A program made the position numbers and the translations under genes. A stretch of DNA of 64,000 bases from Arthrobacter sp. M4 (GTDB lineage Bacteria > Actinomycetota > Actinomycetes > Actinomycetales > Micrococcaceae): positions 62,001 to 126,000 of the forward strand of contig NZ_JAIWYX010000008.1 in NCBI RefSeq assembly GCF_020251205.1. Direction: 5' to 3'. The notes under the pieces are model-generated. The model was given only the letters and a program-made list of their open reading frames with translations, did no database searches and was not told the origin of the DNA. Within the stretch, counting starts at the first letter, position 1, and the number at the start of each line of letters is the position of its first letter. Shown one piece after another: positions 22,941 through 32,295 of the stretch.

Positions 22941-23872
22941 GACCGCCTCAAGGGCAGTAGTCGGGCTTCCAAATCGACTTCGCCGGGGACTGCGGCAACC
23001 TTGACTCCCGAATAGAGCAGCTTCGGGCCGGCGGCGTCGAGAGTCCGGGAGATGGACTCGAGTGTCATCAGGGAGTCCGATGCTGTTCCGGCTTCCGTTC
23101 CGTGAACAGGGACATGGACATCCGCAAATGCACCGCCGTACACGGTGGACACGCCCGAAGCTCCGGAGAACATCACACCCAGGAGGTCGGAAGCCTCAGC
23201 AATCTCGCTGACGTGCTGCACCGGACCCTCCGGACCACGGGCCTCGATGGCGGATCGGCCCCAGTTCACGGTGAGGCCCAATCGTGTTCTTGTACCGGCG
23301 TTGACTTGCTGGACCGCCGCGATTTCCTCCTGGAGGCTTAGGAATCCCTTTTGGCTTTGCCCGGCTGGCAGCCCGGCGTCGCAATGCTCGATCGCCAGCG
23401 CAACGCCATTCCAGTTCCAGGACGCGATCTCCGCAAGGGAGGAGGCAAAACTCTCGGCAGAGGAACTGGCGCCGTGCCGGTTAGGCGCGGAGTGGAGTTC
23501 GACGGCGGTAACGGCGTCTGGGCCGATTGCCGAGCGGATTCGCTGGACGTCGCCGAAGAGGCCTTCGATATCCCGGACAGCCTGGGCCCTGGAGTGCTGG
23601 TCGTCTGATGCCAGGCCATAGAGCGGATTGGTGGCCACCCGCTGAGCGGTGCCCGGGATCGCCGTGACCACAGATCGCCAGGAAGGTTCCAGCAGCGACA
23701 ACAGGTGATCAAGTCCCGAAGGGTGGAGGGTGCCGGTCCACGGCAGTTCGAGGCCGTCGATCAATGGTTCGGATCGAAGCAGCTCATACCACCGTGCTTC
23801 GGCTGCGGCGTCGGAGGCCAACTGGGGAGGGGCGGCGGCGTAGGCGCCGGCAATTAGGTGCGTCATTGGCAT
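22910..23872 (-). CDS. DUF4862 family protein, possible TIM-barrel sugar isomerase-like enzyme
   Basis: The 320-residue protein begins MPMTHLIAGAYAAAPP and fits DUF4862. Segments such as GLELPWTGTLHP, VAIPGT-like strand ends, GVALAIEHCDAG and TRLGLTVNWGRSAIE alternate strand and helix as in xylose isomerase-like TIM barrels, with Glu/His candidates for metal binding. It is next to a hexuronate catabolic operon that lacks a uronate isomerase gene in this window. An isomerase or epimerase role is a reasonable guess but is not shown by sequence alone. The C-terminus derives from a tandem repeat. Confidence 0.82.
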   Translation of the reverse strand: MPMTHLIAGAYAAAPPQLASDAAAEARWYELLRSEPLIDGLELPWTGTLHPSGLDHLLSLLEPSWRSVVTAIPGTAQRVATNPLYGLASDDQHSRAQAVRDIEGLFGDVQRIRSAIGPDAVTAVELHSAPNRHGASSSAESFASSLAEIASWNWNGVALAIEHCDAGLPAGQSQKGFLSLQEEIAAVQQVNAGTRTRLGLTVNWGRSAIEARGPEGPVQHVSEIAEASDLLGVMFSGASGVSTVYGGAFADVHVPVHGTEAGTASDSLMTLESISRTLDAAGPKLLYSGVKVAAVPGEVDLEARLLPLRRSLEAVQDLTL

Positions 23873-23896
23873 TCTTTAAATCATACTTATTAGTGA
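23873..23896 (-). promoter_or_regulatory. Candidate promoter/operator before DUF4862 gene
   Basis: The minus strand reads AATCACTAATAAGTATGATT. This gives a TATGAT -10 close to the ATG inside an imperfect palindrome (AATCA...TGATT), typical of a GntR- or LacI-type site. The segment is strikingly AT-rich. Confidence 0.4.
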
Positions 23897-24130
23897 TTAT
23901 TGGAGGTAGCGAAAGACTGTCCAGGGGCCTTTGAGGAGGGCGCACCATGACCTGTGGCTGGCTGCGAAGAAGGGCGTGCGGCAGCCCGTGCCAAGTTTGA
24001 ATACAGCTGGCTGACCGCAACCTAGGCATTGGAGCTTCCCGCGATGGCGCTCCCGCCACTGGGGGTCCAGGGCGCCGAATTCCGTTGCCTCCCAGTCAAT
24101 GCCATCGGCAAGGCTGACGGCTCGCTTCAT
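23897..24130 (-). CDS. Small Cys/His protein, zinc-binding-like
   Basis: The 77-residue product MKRAVSLADGIDWEATEFGA contains CLGCGQPAVFKLGTGCR and FFAASHRSWC. This CxxC...H...C pattern recalls the zinc-finger start of CoiA-like proteins. No good ribosome-binding site is visible, and it sits between DUF4862 and the kinase on the same strand. It may be a real small DNA- or zinc-binding protein or a leftover fragment. Confidence is moderate because coding evidence rests on the motif and codon bias only. Confidence 0.45.
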   Translation of the reverse strand: MKRAVSLADGIDWEATEFGALDPQWRERHRGKLQCLGCGQPAVFKLGTGCRTPFFAASHRSWCALLKGPWTVFRYLQ

Positions 24131-24166
24131 GGCGATTCTCTGTGAATTTCGCTGGACATAGGCCTG

Positions 24167-25264
24167 CTAGCGCAGCACGGGTTCCCTGGAGTCGAGCAGG
24201 GAGAGCTCGCTCCGGCGAGGGAATCCCTCCCAATCCCCGGGAACCAGGCAGGCGAAGGCGCCGGTTCGAACGGCCGTCTCCAGCCGCCGTCGGGTATCAA
24301 GGCCGGAAACCAGTTCAGCTAGGTAGCCAGCGACAAAAGCGTCACCAGCGCCGACGGTGTCTACTACGTCCACCGCGACGGCGGCCTGCCGGTACAACTC
24401 GCCGTCGATCATTGCGACGGCGCCCTCACCGCCGAGCTTTATCACCACCTGGGTGGGACCCATGGCAGCGATCCGCCGGGCGAGCCCTTCGGCGAGGCCG
24501 CCGTCTAACCCCTTATCGCCGTCGAACCCGGTACCCTCGTGGAACCCGGTACCGCCGTGGAACCCGGTACCGCCGTGGAATCCGGTACCGCCGTCGAACC
24601 CCGTATCGCCGTCGAACCCGGTACCGCCGTCGAAGGCCAAACCGCCGACGGCGATGGCCGCCTCGTCGACTCCGGCAAACACTATGTCTGCGACCGGAAT
24701 GATGTCCCGGTACGACCGCCCTGCATCCTCGGACGACCAGAGGTTGGCGCGGTAGTTGAGGTCGAAGGAGACCGGAACGCCGGCCGCGCGGGCAGTTGCC
24801 ACGGCGTAGCGGAGCGTGGCCTCGGCCTGCGTCGACAGAGCGGGCGTGATGCCGCTGACGTGCAGCAGCGCCGCCCCGGCGATGAGGGCTTCATCGACGT
24901 CGGCCGGTGAGATTCGCGATCCAGCACTGTCCCGCCGGTAGTAGCTGACGCGCTGGATGGCGGGCGTGCGACGCTCCTTGATCATCAGCCCGGTTGGGGC
25001 AGAAGGGTCGACGGCGGCACGTACCTCGACCCCTTCGGCGCGGATTTCCCGGATCACCAACTGACCGAGCGCGTCGTCGCCGACGCGGCTGCACCAGACC
25101 GCCTGGACGCCGAGGCGCTGGAGCCCGATGGCCATATTGGATTCGGAACCGCCGATTCCCAGGCCCAGGCTGGAAGCGTGTGACAGCGGACCGGGCTGGT
25201 CAGCCCGCATGAGTGCCATGGTCTCGCCAAAGGTGAGGACGTATGGCTGGGAGGGGATGCTCAT
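24167..25264 (-). CDS. PfkB-family sugar kinase, 2-keto-3-deoxygluconate kinase-like
   Basis: The 365-residue PfkB kinase starts YVLTFGETMALMRADQPGPL. It has the substrate segment GIGGSESNMAIGLQRLG, SFDLNYRANLW and the catalytic/ATP motif DTVGAGDAFVAGYLAELVSG. Its place next to a KDPG aldolase-like gene and a mannonate dehydratase supports phosphorylation of 2-keto-3-deoxygluconate. It is about 45 residues longer than usual because of an internal Gly/Thr/Phe minisatellite after DEAAIAVGG, in a surface loop before the ATP-binding half. Its ATG overlaps the aldolase stop by 4 bp. Confidence 0.9.
   Translation of the reverse strand: MSIPSQPYVLTFGETMALMRADQPGPLSHASSLGLGIGGSESNMAIGLQRLGVQAVWCSRVGDDALGQLVIREIRAEGVEVRAAVDPSAPTGLMIKERRTPAIQRVSYYRRDSAGSRISPADVDEALIAGAALLHVSGITPALSTQAEATLRYAVATARAAGVPVSFDLNYRANLWSSEDAGRSYRDIIPVADIVFAGVDEAAIAVGGLAFDGGTGFDGDTGFDGGTGFHGGTGFHGGTGFHEGTGFDGDKGLDGGLAEGLARRIAAMGPTQVVIKLGGEGAVAMIDGELYRQAAVAVDVVDTVGAGDAFVAGYLAELVSGLDTRRRLETAVRTGAFACLVPGDWEGFPRRSELSLLDSREPVLR
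24500..24637. repeat. 18-bp in-frame minisatellite in the sugar kinase
   Basis: Seven 18-bp units (type GCCGTGGAACCCGGTACC) plus a partial one lie head to tail. Each encodes six residues of the type GTGF(D/H)G. Units differ by a few bases and all stay in frame. Confidence 0.95.
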
Positions 25265-25935
25265 CGCGAGCCTGCCTCGTCAACCAGGCCTCGCACGCGC
25301 CGAGCCCGCTCGGTGAGGGTCCTGAGGCTTCCACCCTTGAATGCATCGCCGAGGAGCGGTCCGCCCAGGCTAACGGCCAAGGCACCCGCCCGGATCCAGC
25401 CGGGCACGTCGTCGATTTCCACACCGCCGGACGGAATGACCTGGATGTCCGGAAACGGGCCACGCAGCTGCGATACATAGCCCGGGCCCACCGTGGAGGC
25501 AGGGAAGACCTTGACGGCGGTGGCACCGAGCCTCCAGCCGGAGTGTAGTTCGGTGGGCGTGAGACCGCCCGGGAACACCGGGACTCCACGCTGGGTGCAG
25601 ACCGTGACAATCTCCGGATCTGTGACAGGGGTGACGATGTAGGCGGCACCAAGATCGAGCGCGGTCACCGCCTCGCCAACTGTGGTTACCGTACCGACAC
25701 CCAGTTCCACGGCGTCCCCGAACCGCTGCCGTAGGCGGGGAAGCTCCTCCCACACACCTGGCGTGCTGAGCGTTAGCTCGATGCTCAGGACACCGCCGTC
25801 GCGCAGGGCGTCGATCACGGGAGAGTAGTCCATGGCGTGTTGTGCCCTTAAGACGGCGACAACCCGAGTCTGGCTAAGGATCGCGGAGGGAGCGGGGCGG
25901 GTAGGCGCGGCCGTCGGATCTTCTGTGCGGAGCAT
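25261..25935 (-). CDS. KDPG/KHG aldolase-family protein
   Basis: The 224-residue aldolase has VVAVLRAQHAMDYSPVIDALRDGG, the Glu segment SIELTLSTPG, GVGTVTTVGEA, and the Schiff-base lysine in GATAVKVFPAS. The glycine-rich phosphate site is VIPSGGVEIDD. It cleaves 2-keto-3-deoxy-6-phosphogluconate to pyruvate and glyceraldehyde 3-phosphate in the usual pathway. With the downstream overlapping kinase it forms the last two steps of hexuronate breakdown. It is on the same strand as the upstream MFS gene with an 88-bp gap. Confidence 0.92.
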   Translation of the reverse strand: MLRTEDPTAAPTRPAPSAILSQTRVVAVLRAQHAMDYSPVIDALRDGGVLSIELTLSTPGVWEELPRLRQRFGDAVELGVGTVTTVGEAVTALDLGAAYIVTPVTDPEIVTVCTQRGVPVFPGGLTPTELHSGWRLGATAVKVFPASTVGPGYVSQLRGPFPDIQVIPSGGVEIDDVPGWIRAGALAVSLGGPLLGDAFKGGSLRTLTERARRVRGLVDEAGSR

Positions 25936-26023
25936 GGCTTTCCTTGGATAGTTGCTGCGTAGGGACGGGCGCCGCGGCCTTGAAGGGAGACCGGGCGCCC
26001 GCCGCTTTTCTGGGGTCGGCTGG

Positions 26024-27424
26024 TTACTGGGATTCGACGGCGGCGAGGTCGCCGTCTGTGGCCCGAGAAGCTACCGCGCTGGCAGGAAAGGGGTCGTGGC
26101 TTGCGTCCCGCTCTGCGGTGAGGTCGCGATTCACGGTCTCCGGTGACATGCGCGTTGCGATGAAGCTGATGAGCATGGTCACGGACATGTAGATCGCCAC
26201 CGGAATCCAGGAGTTGCTGAACATGCCCAGCAGTCCGGCGCAGATCATGGGTGCCACACCGCCACCGATGATTGATGAAAACTCGCGGCCAAGGGTGACC
26301 CCGGCGTAGCGGTAGCGGCTTCCGAAGACCTCGGGGAAGTAGCTCATGTGGACACCCACCACGCCCTGGCAGGCCAGGACGAAGCCGGTGACGATCACCA
26401 GGACAATCGCAACAGGCGAACCCGTGGTCAGCAGCATGAACGCCGGGGCCGGGAAGAGCACCAGTGCGCCAGTAATCAGGGAAACAACCCGACGGCGGCC
26501 AATCTTGTCCGAGAGCGTGCCGAAGCCGATGGCTGCCACGCCGCCGCACAGCGAACCGATGAGGAGCACCTGCGGAATGAACTTGGGGTCCGTGCCCACA
26601 ACGGTGATGAGGTAGGAAGCCATAAACACCTGGATGGTGTAGGACTGCGTGCTGACGCCGAGGTTCATCAGGATGACGCGCAGGACGTTGGCCTTGCCGT
26701 ACTTGGCCACTTCCTTAAGCGGCGCCGGAGGGGCGGTGCGGACCTGCTTGATCTCCTCAAAGACGGGGGACTCATCCAGTTTGCGCCGGATCACCAGGGC
26801 GGCAATGGTGACAAAGATGCTGGAGAGGAAAACGAGGCGCCAGCCCCAGGTCATCATGTCATTCGGCGCCAGGGCCTGGGCCGCGATCCAGACAAGCGCT
26901 CCCAAGGCTGTACCGGCGGCTGCGCCCACCATGATCAGGGACGCGAGCCGTCCACGCGTTCCAGGAGCGGCAGATTCGGTCAGAAGCGTTGCGCCACCTG
27001 ACTGTTCCGCACCCGCGCCGAAGCCCTGGGCCGCGCGGCAGACGCACAGCAGGACGGGCGCAAACAGTCCAATCTGCTCATAGGTTGGAAGGAGCCCAAT
27101 AAATAGGGTTGCGCCGCCCATCAACAGCAGGGTGACCACCAGGATCCACTTACGGCCAAGCCTGTCGCCGTAGTGGGAGAAGAAGATGCCACCCAGCGGC
27201 CGGAACAGGAAGCCGACTGCGAAAGTGGTGAAGCTGGCCAACAGTGCCGTGGCCGGATCGACGTTGGGGAAGAAGAGCTTGCTGAAGACCAGGGCCGACG
27301 CCGTGCCGTAGATGACAAAGTCGTAGAGCTCCAGGGTGGTGCCGATAAGGCCTGCGACGGCGGCCTTCCGGACTTTGCGCTGGTCCACCGGGGTTGGCGG
27401 AAGTGCTGCAGTGGTCATGTCCAT
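26024..27424 (-). CDS. MFS transporter, metabolite:H+ symporter type
   Basis: The 466-residue twelve-helix protein has MHS family hallmarks: GTTLELYDFVIYGTASALVF at the first helix, GDRLGRKWILVVTLLLMGG, the large central loop RRKLDESPVFEEI, and the repeat motif SDKIGRRRVVS. MHS members import organic acids such as shikimate, citrate or proline derivatives. Placement in a hexuronate gene set suggests uptake of a sugar acid. The C-terminal tail of about 45 residues is polar. Confidence 0.9.
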   Translation of the reverse strand: MDMTTAALPPTPVDQRKVRKAAVAGLIGTTLELYDFVIYGTASALVFSKLFFPNVDPATALLASFTTFAVGFLFRPLGGIFFSHYGDRLGRKWILVVTLLLMGGATLFIGLLPTYEQIGLFAPVLLCVCRAAQGFGAGAEQSGGATLLTESAAPGTRGRLASLIMVGAAAGTALGALVWIAAQALAPNDMMTWGWRLVFLSSIFVTIAALVIRRKLDESPVFEEIKQVRTAPPAPLKEVAKYGKANVLRVILMNLGVSTQSYTIQVFMASYLITVVGTDPKFIPQVLLIGSLCGGVAAIGFGTLSDKIGRRRVVSLITGALVLFPAPAFMLLTTGSPVAIVLVIVTGFVLACQGVVGVHMSYFPEVFGSRYRYAGVTLGREFSSIIGGGVAPMICAGLLGMFSNSWIPVAIYMSVTMLISFIATRMSPETVNRDLTAERDASHDPFPASAVASRATDGDLAAVESQ

Positions 27425-27500
27425 ACTCCTTTGAATGGATGTCTGCGTGGGTGGTTGTTGCGAACGGTGGCGCAGGGGCCTGTGTTGCGCTGGAACTGAG

Positions 27501-28553
27501 CTAGTAGGTGATCAGGACCTTCAGGTTGGTGGGGTTGGTTACTGGTGCTGTGAGGGCGGAGGCCGCATCGGATAGTGGGTAGGTGCTGGTGATGATGGAC
27601 CGCAGGTCCGCCTTCCCGGATGAGGCGAGCTCTATCGCCGTCGGGAACGCGTGGGCGTAGCGGAACGCCGTCACGAGGTCGATTTCGTATCGCTGGAGGA
27701 AACCCAGCGGGATGCCGTCAACCGTCGGCTTGGCCTGTCCAACCACGGTGGCCCTGGCAGCAGGGGCCAGCGTGAGGATGCCGTCGGCCAAGGCCCTGGT
27801 GTTGCCGGAGCATTCGATCAGCCGGTCCATAGCTGAGATGTCAAGCGCGGTGGTGGCGGTGTTGATGGTCCGGGTTGCGCCGAAGCGTGCCGCGGCAGCG
27901 AGGCGATCGTCGTTGACGTCAGTCACGATGATCTCCGCGGCACCGCGGGCTGCTGCCACTTGCGCAACAAGCAGCCCGATGGGCCCGGCGCCGGTGACGA
28001 GCACCCTGTGTCCTGGCTGGACTTGGGCGCGTTCAACTGCCCAGACCGCCACGGCCAGCGGTTCGATCGCCGCTCCGATCTCCGGAGGCACACTGTCCGG
28101 CAGTTCATGAAGCGCGACGTCGGGAACCACCACGTGCCGGGCGAACAGTCCGTCGGTGGGCGGGGAGCCGAAGCAGGTACCGGTGGCGCAAACGTTGTAG
28201 CGGCCGGACAGGCAGCTTGCGCACTTGCCGCAGGGAAGCGCCGGTTCAATCACGACGGCGGTGCCCGGGGCAAGGTGCGATTCCTCGCCTGCCGCAATAA
28301 CCACGCCGGCCCCTTCGTGGCCGAGGACGGTGGGTTGACGGAGGATGTTGGTGCCGTTGCGGCCGTCGGCGAAGTAATGCATGTCCGAGCCGCAGATGCC
28401 GCCAGAACGCATCTCAACGAGGACGTCATGTGGGCCGAGCTGGCTGAGGGATTTGTGTTCGATACGAAGGTCGCCGGCTCCGTGAAGGACAGCGGCTTCA
28501 GTGGTCGCCGGCAGCTTGCCGGAACTGGTAGGGGAGAGGGTTTGGGTACTCAT
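27501..28553 (-). CDS. Zinc-dependent dehydrogenase, L-idonate 5-dehydrogenase-like
   Basis: The 350-residue medium-chain dehydrogenase has catalytic zinc ligands in GGICGSDMHYF and GHEGAGVV. The structural zinc loop is CGKCASCLSGRYNVC, and the NAD site is GAGPIGLLVAQVAAARGA. GSDMHYFADGRNG and PLAVAVWAVERA resemble idonate dehydrogenase. It would interconvert L-idonate and 5-ketogluconate or a related sugar acid with NAD(P). The ATG overlaps the next upstream stop by 4 bp. Confidence 0.88.
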   Translation of the reverse strand: MSTQTLSPTSSGKLPATTEAAVLHGAGDLRIEHKSLSQLGPHDVLVEMRSGGICGSDMHYFADGRNGTNILRQPTVLGHEGAGVVIAAGEESHLAPGTAVVIEPALPCGKCASCLSGRYNVCATGTCFGSPPTDGLFARHVVVPDVALHELPDSVPPEIGAAIEPLAVAVWAVERAQVQPGHRVLVTGAGPIGLLVAQVAAARGAAEIIVTDVNDDRLAAAARFGATRTINTATTALDISAMDRLIECSGNTRALADGILTLAPAARATVVGQAKPTVDGIPLGFLQRYEIDLVTAFRYAHAFPTAIELASSGKADLRSIITSTYPLSDAASALTAPVTNPTNLKVLITY

Positions 28554-30097
28554 AGTGTGCCCTGTGCTGTTTGGAGGGATGGAGTTTGGAGGTTAGGGAG
28601 GGAAGGGCCTGCCTTGCCGCTGGCCTCGGCGATCGCCGCCAACGGGCCATGCGTGTGCAGGACGTCGATCAATTCACCCGTGCGATTGGTGAATTCAGCT
28701 CGCTCGGCCAGTTCCTCGCCGAGGAGATGGTGCTCGGCCAGCACCTTATGCGCCAGTTCGTGGCCCGAACGGGACTCATTGGCGAGCCTCGACAGCAGCT
28801 TCCTGGCAGGATCCTCCATGGCGTCGGCGTGGACGCCCGGACGGAAGCCATTGATGGGCGCAATGCAGCTGAGGTACGCCGCGGTGGTGAGGGCCAGGAG
28901 CTGAGGGACGCGGCCGTCGTCGAGCATTTGCAGTGCTGGCAACGGGATCCGCTGCCTGAGTTTCACGGAACCGTCCGAACCCACCTGGCTGGTGCGGTGA
29001 CCTAGGGCCGAGTTCCGCCAGCGGGAGAATAGTTGCTCCTCGTAGGCGTTGACGTCCACGGAGGACGGGACGCTAACGCTGGGCAGGTACTCCTCCCGCA
29101 GGACCGAGCGGGCGGCGGCCTCGATGGCAGGGATGGTCACGGAGTCCGGGATGGTCGCCGCACCGGACAGCGCACCAAGGTAGGCGATCAGCGAGTGTGT
29201 GCCGTTCAGCAGCCGTACCTTGAGCTGCTCGTAGCCAGCCACTTCGTTGGAAAACACGGCCCCGCCGACTTCCCATGCGGGCCGGCCCGCGATGAAGTTG
29301 TCCTCCACAATCCACATGCTGAATGGTTCCGCCGGGACTGGGACCAGATCCCTGTAGCCGCGGTGTTCGGCAACGAGTCGCCGGTAGTGGTCCGTGGTCG
29401 CAGGGACGATCCTATCCACCATCGACGACGGGAACGTCACGTGGGTGTCAATCCATGCCAGCGTTTCCGTTGCCTCGGCAGCCGGCAGGCGGGAAGCGAA
29501 TTCCCTGACCAGGCGTTGGGTGTGGTGGCCGTTGTCGGCGAGGTTATCGCAGCTGAGGATCGTTATGGGCTCTGAGTGCGTGCGGGCACGCTCCTGGAGA
29601 CCACGGACCATCTGGCCAATGGATGTCCTCGGCGCTTCCCGGTGGACGAGGTCGTGCTGCACGTTGGGGTCCGTGAGGTTCAGCGAACCTGTGGCAGGTG
29701 AGTAGGTGTAGCCGTTTTCGGTCACGGTGAGCGAGACGATGCGCGTGGAGGCAGCGCCAATCGCTTCGCGAAGCTTTTCGGGCTGGTGTGCTGCTGTAAA
29801 CGCGTCGGTGTGGACGCGCGGGACGCTGAACGACGAGCCCTCTGGGGAGATCTCGACCACTGTGTACAGCATGTCCTGCTCTTGCATGGCATCAGTGATC
29901 CTCGAGGAACGGCTGGAGACACCGATGATGCCCCAGTCACCACCCTGCGCTGCGACGGCTTTGTCCGTATAAACAGCCTGGTGTGCTCGGTGGAAATTGC
30001 CGAAGCCGAGGTGGACAATGCCGGGGGCCGGCGCTGTGGTTCGGCGCAGGATTCCGGGAGTCTTGGCCGTCAGCGGTGGAGTGCTAGGTGTGGCCAT
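28550..30097 (-). CDS. Mannitol dehydrogenase-family oxidoreductase, fructuronate reductase-like
   Basis: The 515-residue long-chain polyol dehydrogenase has GIVHLGFGNFHRAHQAVYTDKA near the N-terminus (NAD site). Further motifs are TVTENGYTYSP, SCDNLADNG, RIVPATTD and the catalytic lysine region EQLKVRLLNGTHSLIAYLG. In a mannonate dehydratase cluster the likely reaction is reduction of D-fructuronate to D-mannonate (UxuB-like). It lies between the dehydratase (3 bp away) and the idonate-type dehydrogenase (overlap). Confidence 0.9.
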   Translation of the reverse strand: MATPSTPPLTAKTPGILRRTTAPAPGIVHLGFGNFHRAHQAVYTDKAVAAQGGDWGIIGVSSRSSRITDAMQEQDMLYTVVEISPEGSSFSVPRVHTDAFTAAHQPEKLREAIGAASTRIVSLTVTENGYTYSPATGSLNLTDPNVQHDLVHREAPRTSIGQMVRGLQERARTHSEPITILSCDNLADNGHHTQRLVREFASRLPAAEATETLAWIDTHVTFPSSMVDRIVPATTDHYRRLVAEHRGYRDLVPVPAEPFSMWIVEDNFIAGRPAWEVGGAVFSNEVAGYEQLKVRLLNGTHSLIAYLGALSGAATIPDSVTIPAIEAAARSVLREEYLPSVSVPSSVDVNAYEEQLFSRWRNSALGHRTSQVGSDGSVKLRQRIPLPALQMLDDGRVPQLLALTTAAYLSCIAPINGFRPGVHADAMEDPARKLLSRLANESRSGHELAHKVLAEHHLLGEELAERAEFTNRTGELIDVLHTHGPLAAIAEASGKAGPSLPNLQTPSLQTAQGTL

Positions 30098-30100
30098 GGT

Positions 30101-31318
30101 TCACCAGTCCTTCATGGAGCCATCCAGCTCCCGTGCGATCGGCAGGTAAGCCTGCGTGTACGGGAATTGGGCAGCGGCTTCTTCGTCAACTTCCACGCCC
30201 AGGCCGGGTTCGTCGCCCGGGTGGAGGTAACCGTCGTCGAACCTGAAACTGGAACGGAAGACCTCGGAGACCAGAGGGTCGTAGCCCATGTACTCCTGAA
30301 TGGCGAAGTTGCTGGTGGCCAAGCCGAGGTGGAGGGACGCGGAAAGGTTGATGGGGGAGACGTCCGAGGGGCCGTGTGGGGCGCCCTTGATTTGGTAGAC
30401 CTCGGCAAGGGCCAGGATCTTGCGCACGTGGGAGATGCCACCTGCGTGCACAACCGCTGTACGGATGAAATCAATGAGCCGTTCAGTGAGGAGGTACTCG
30501 CAATCCCAGATGGTGTTGAAAACTTCGCCGATGGCCAGCGGGATAGTGGTCTGCTGGCGCAGCGTCCTCAAGAGCCGCTGGTTCTCGGCAGGGGTGACAT
30601 CTTCCAGCCAGAACAGGTCCACGTCTTCCAGTGACCGGGCCAATCGGGCCGCTTCCGTGGGGTTGAGGCGGTGGTGGACGTCGTGGAGGAGTTTCAGCTC
30701 CGGCCCCACATGCTCGCGGACGGCGGACAGGACCTTAGGCGCGTGGCGCAGGTACGCCGACGTGTCCCAGTCCTCCTCCACAGGCCCGGCGCCTCGGCCG
30801 GCCGGTTCGTAACTGGCGGCGCCGCGGGTAACCCCATACACCTTGTCCAGCCCCGGCACACCGGACTGGGCGCGCACCGCGCGGAAACCCTGTTCTCGGC
30901 GCTTATCAATGGAATCCAGCAACTCAGGAAGGTCCCAGCCCGTGGCATGGGTATACGTGAGGATCTTGTCACGGGCGGCGCCGCCGAGGAGTTGGTAGAC
31001 CGGGACGCCCAGGGCCTTACCCTTGATGTCCCACAGTGCCAGGTCCACCGCGCCGATTGCCGCCATGGTCACCGGACCGCGCCGCCAATAGGCTCCGCGG
31101 TAGAAGTACTGCCATGTATCTTCGATCCGGTCGGCATCCCGGCCCAGGAGGGCGGGGGCCAGATGGTCGCGGAGGTAACTTGCTACGGAAAGTTCGCGCC
31201 CGTTCAGCGTGGCGTCACCCCAACCGACCACGCCGTCGTCGGTGGTTATCTTGAGCGTGACGAAGTTGCGGCTAGGGCTGGTGATCAGGACGTCTACATC
31301 GACGATTTTTCGGGTCAT
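30101..31318 (-). CDS. Mannonate dehydratase, enolase superfamily (ManD type)
   Basis: The 405-residue protein matches ManD in length and residues: [46 protein letters not shown], metal ligands in [23 protein letters not shown] and [11 protein letters not shown], and HGPSDVSPI. The reaction is dehydration of D-mannonate (some members also D-gluconate) to 2-keto-3-deoxygluconate. It feeds the kinase and aldolase in the same operon. The ATG overlaps the upstream hydroxyacid dehydrogenase stop by 4 bp. Confidence 0.93.
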   Translation of the reverse strand: MTRKIVDVDVLITSPSRNFVTLKITTDDGVVGWGDATLNGRELSVASYLRDHLAPALLGRDADRIEDTWQYFYRGAYWRRGPVTMAAIGAVDLALWDIKGKALGVPVYQLLGGAARDKILTYTHATGWDLPELLDSIDKRREQGFRAVRAQSGVPGLDKVYGVTRGAASYEPAGRGAGPVEEDWDTSAYLRHAPKVLSAVREHVGPELKLLHDVHHRLNPTEAARLARSLEDVDLFWLEDVTPAENQRLLRTLRQQTTIPLAIGEVFNTIWDCEYLLTERLIDFIRTAVVHAGGISHVRKILALAEVYQIKGAPHGPSDVSPINLSASLHLGLATSNFAIQEYMGYDPLVSEVFRSSFRFDDGYLHPGDEPGLGVEVDEEAAAQFPYTQAYLPIARELDGSMKDW

Positions 31319-32295
31319 CGGGGAATCACTACGTTCTTCAGCGGTTTGTTCAAGGACAGGCGGGTGATGTTTTCAGCGATCTCCCGGGCGCGGTTGCGGA
31401 AGGTTTCCGCGGTGACGCCGGAAGAGTGCGGGGTCATGATGATGTTGTCCAGCCGCCCGAATGGCAGCGTGGACGGTTCGCCCCGGCCGTCGGTGGCCGG
31501 GTACTGATACCAGACGTCGACGGCGGCACCCGCGATGCGCCGGTCCTTGAGGGCCTCGTACAGGGCGGCTTCGTGTACGACGGGTCCGCGGGCAACGTTG
31601 ACCAAGAGCCCGTCCGGGCCAAGATCGTCGAGTTCGGCGGCGCCAATAATGCTGGTGGTTTCCTCGCTGAGCGGGATGCTGACCACCAGGATGTCTGATT
31701 CGCTCAACGCTTCGCCGAGCCGATCGGTGGTACCGGACCAGCGCAGGCTATTCGCGCCGGCGTCGACGTTTCCACTGCGCGTGATCGAAATCCCCTCTGC
31801 GCCGAACGCCTGAAGCAGTCGCCAGGCGGCGCTGCCGATGTGGCCGAATCCGAGGAAGGTGACCACTGCGCCGCGCAGGGTTTCCGGCTGCCGGATTGAC
31901 TGGGTGTAAACGGAAGAGGACCAAATTCCGGTCCGCAGGGCGGCGTCCTGGCCGAGGAGATTCCGGCGGAGGGCTACCAGAACCGTGGCGATGTGTTCAG
32001 CGATGGAGCTCTCGTGGTGGAAGGTGTTGGCGACTACTACGCCTGCTGGCAAAGCTGCCGCGTCGATGCCGTCGTAACCGGCGCCCGCTACGTGAACCAG
32101 GCGCAGGTTGCTGGCCGCTGCCCCCATGGCTTCAGTGAATTTGGGTCCGACGTAGACATCGGCGTCCTTGAGGTCCGTGAGGACGGAGTGTTCATTCCAG
32201 CTGTCGTGCCACGACGTGACGGCTCCTTCCGGAAGTGCGGCCTCGAACGTGGAGCGGTGCGGCATCAGGTTGGGGTCTGCGATGACGATTCTCAT
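31315..32295 (-). CDS. D-2-hydroxyacid dehydrogenase
   Basis: The 326-residue protein starts [20 protein letters not shown]. It has the Rossmann motif [13 protein letters not shown], the arginine segment [13 protein letters not shown], and the Glu/His region MTPHSSG of the 2-hydroxyacid dehydrogenase family. It likely reduces a 2-keto acid or oxidises a hydroxyacid tied to sugar-acid breakdown. It is chosen from 32295 because the ATG overlaps the lacI stop (ATGA); the longer open frame upstream runs through the regulator gene. Confidence 0.9.
   Translation of the reverse strand: MRIVIADPNLMPHRSTFEAALPEGAVTSWHDSWNEHSVLTDLKDADVYVGPKFTEAMGAAASNLRLVHVAGAGYDGIDAAALPAGVVVANTFHHESSIAEHIATVLVALRRNLLGQDAALRTGIWSSSVYTQSIRQPETLRGAVVTFLGFGHIGSAAWRLLQAFGAEGISITRSGNVDAGANSLRWSGTTDRLGEALSESDILVVSIPLSEETTSIIGAAELDDLGPDGLLVNVARGPVVHEAALYEALKDRRIAGAAVDVWYQYPATDGRGEPSTLPFGRLDNIIMTPHSSGVTAETFRNRAREIAENITRLSLNKPLKNVVIPR

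Noticed and set aside
24500..24637. CRISPR-like array
   Set aside because: Units are contiguous 18-bp repeats without spacers and encode in-frame protein sequence within the kinase.
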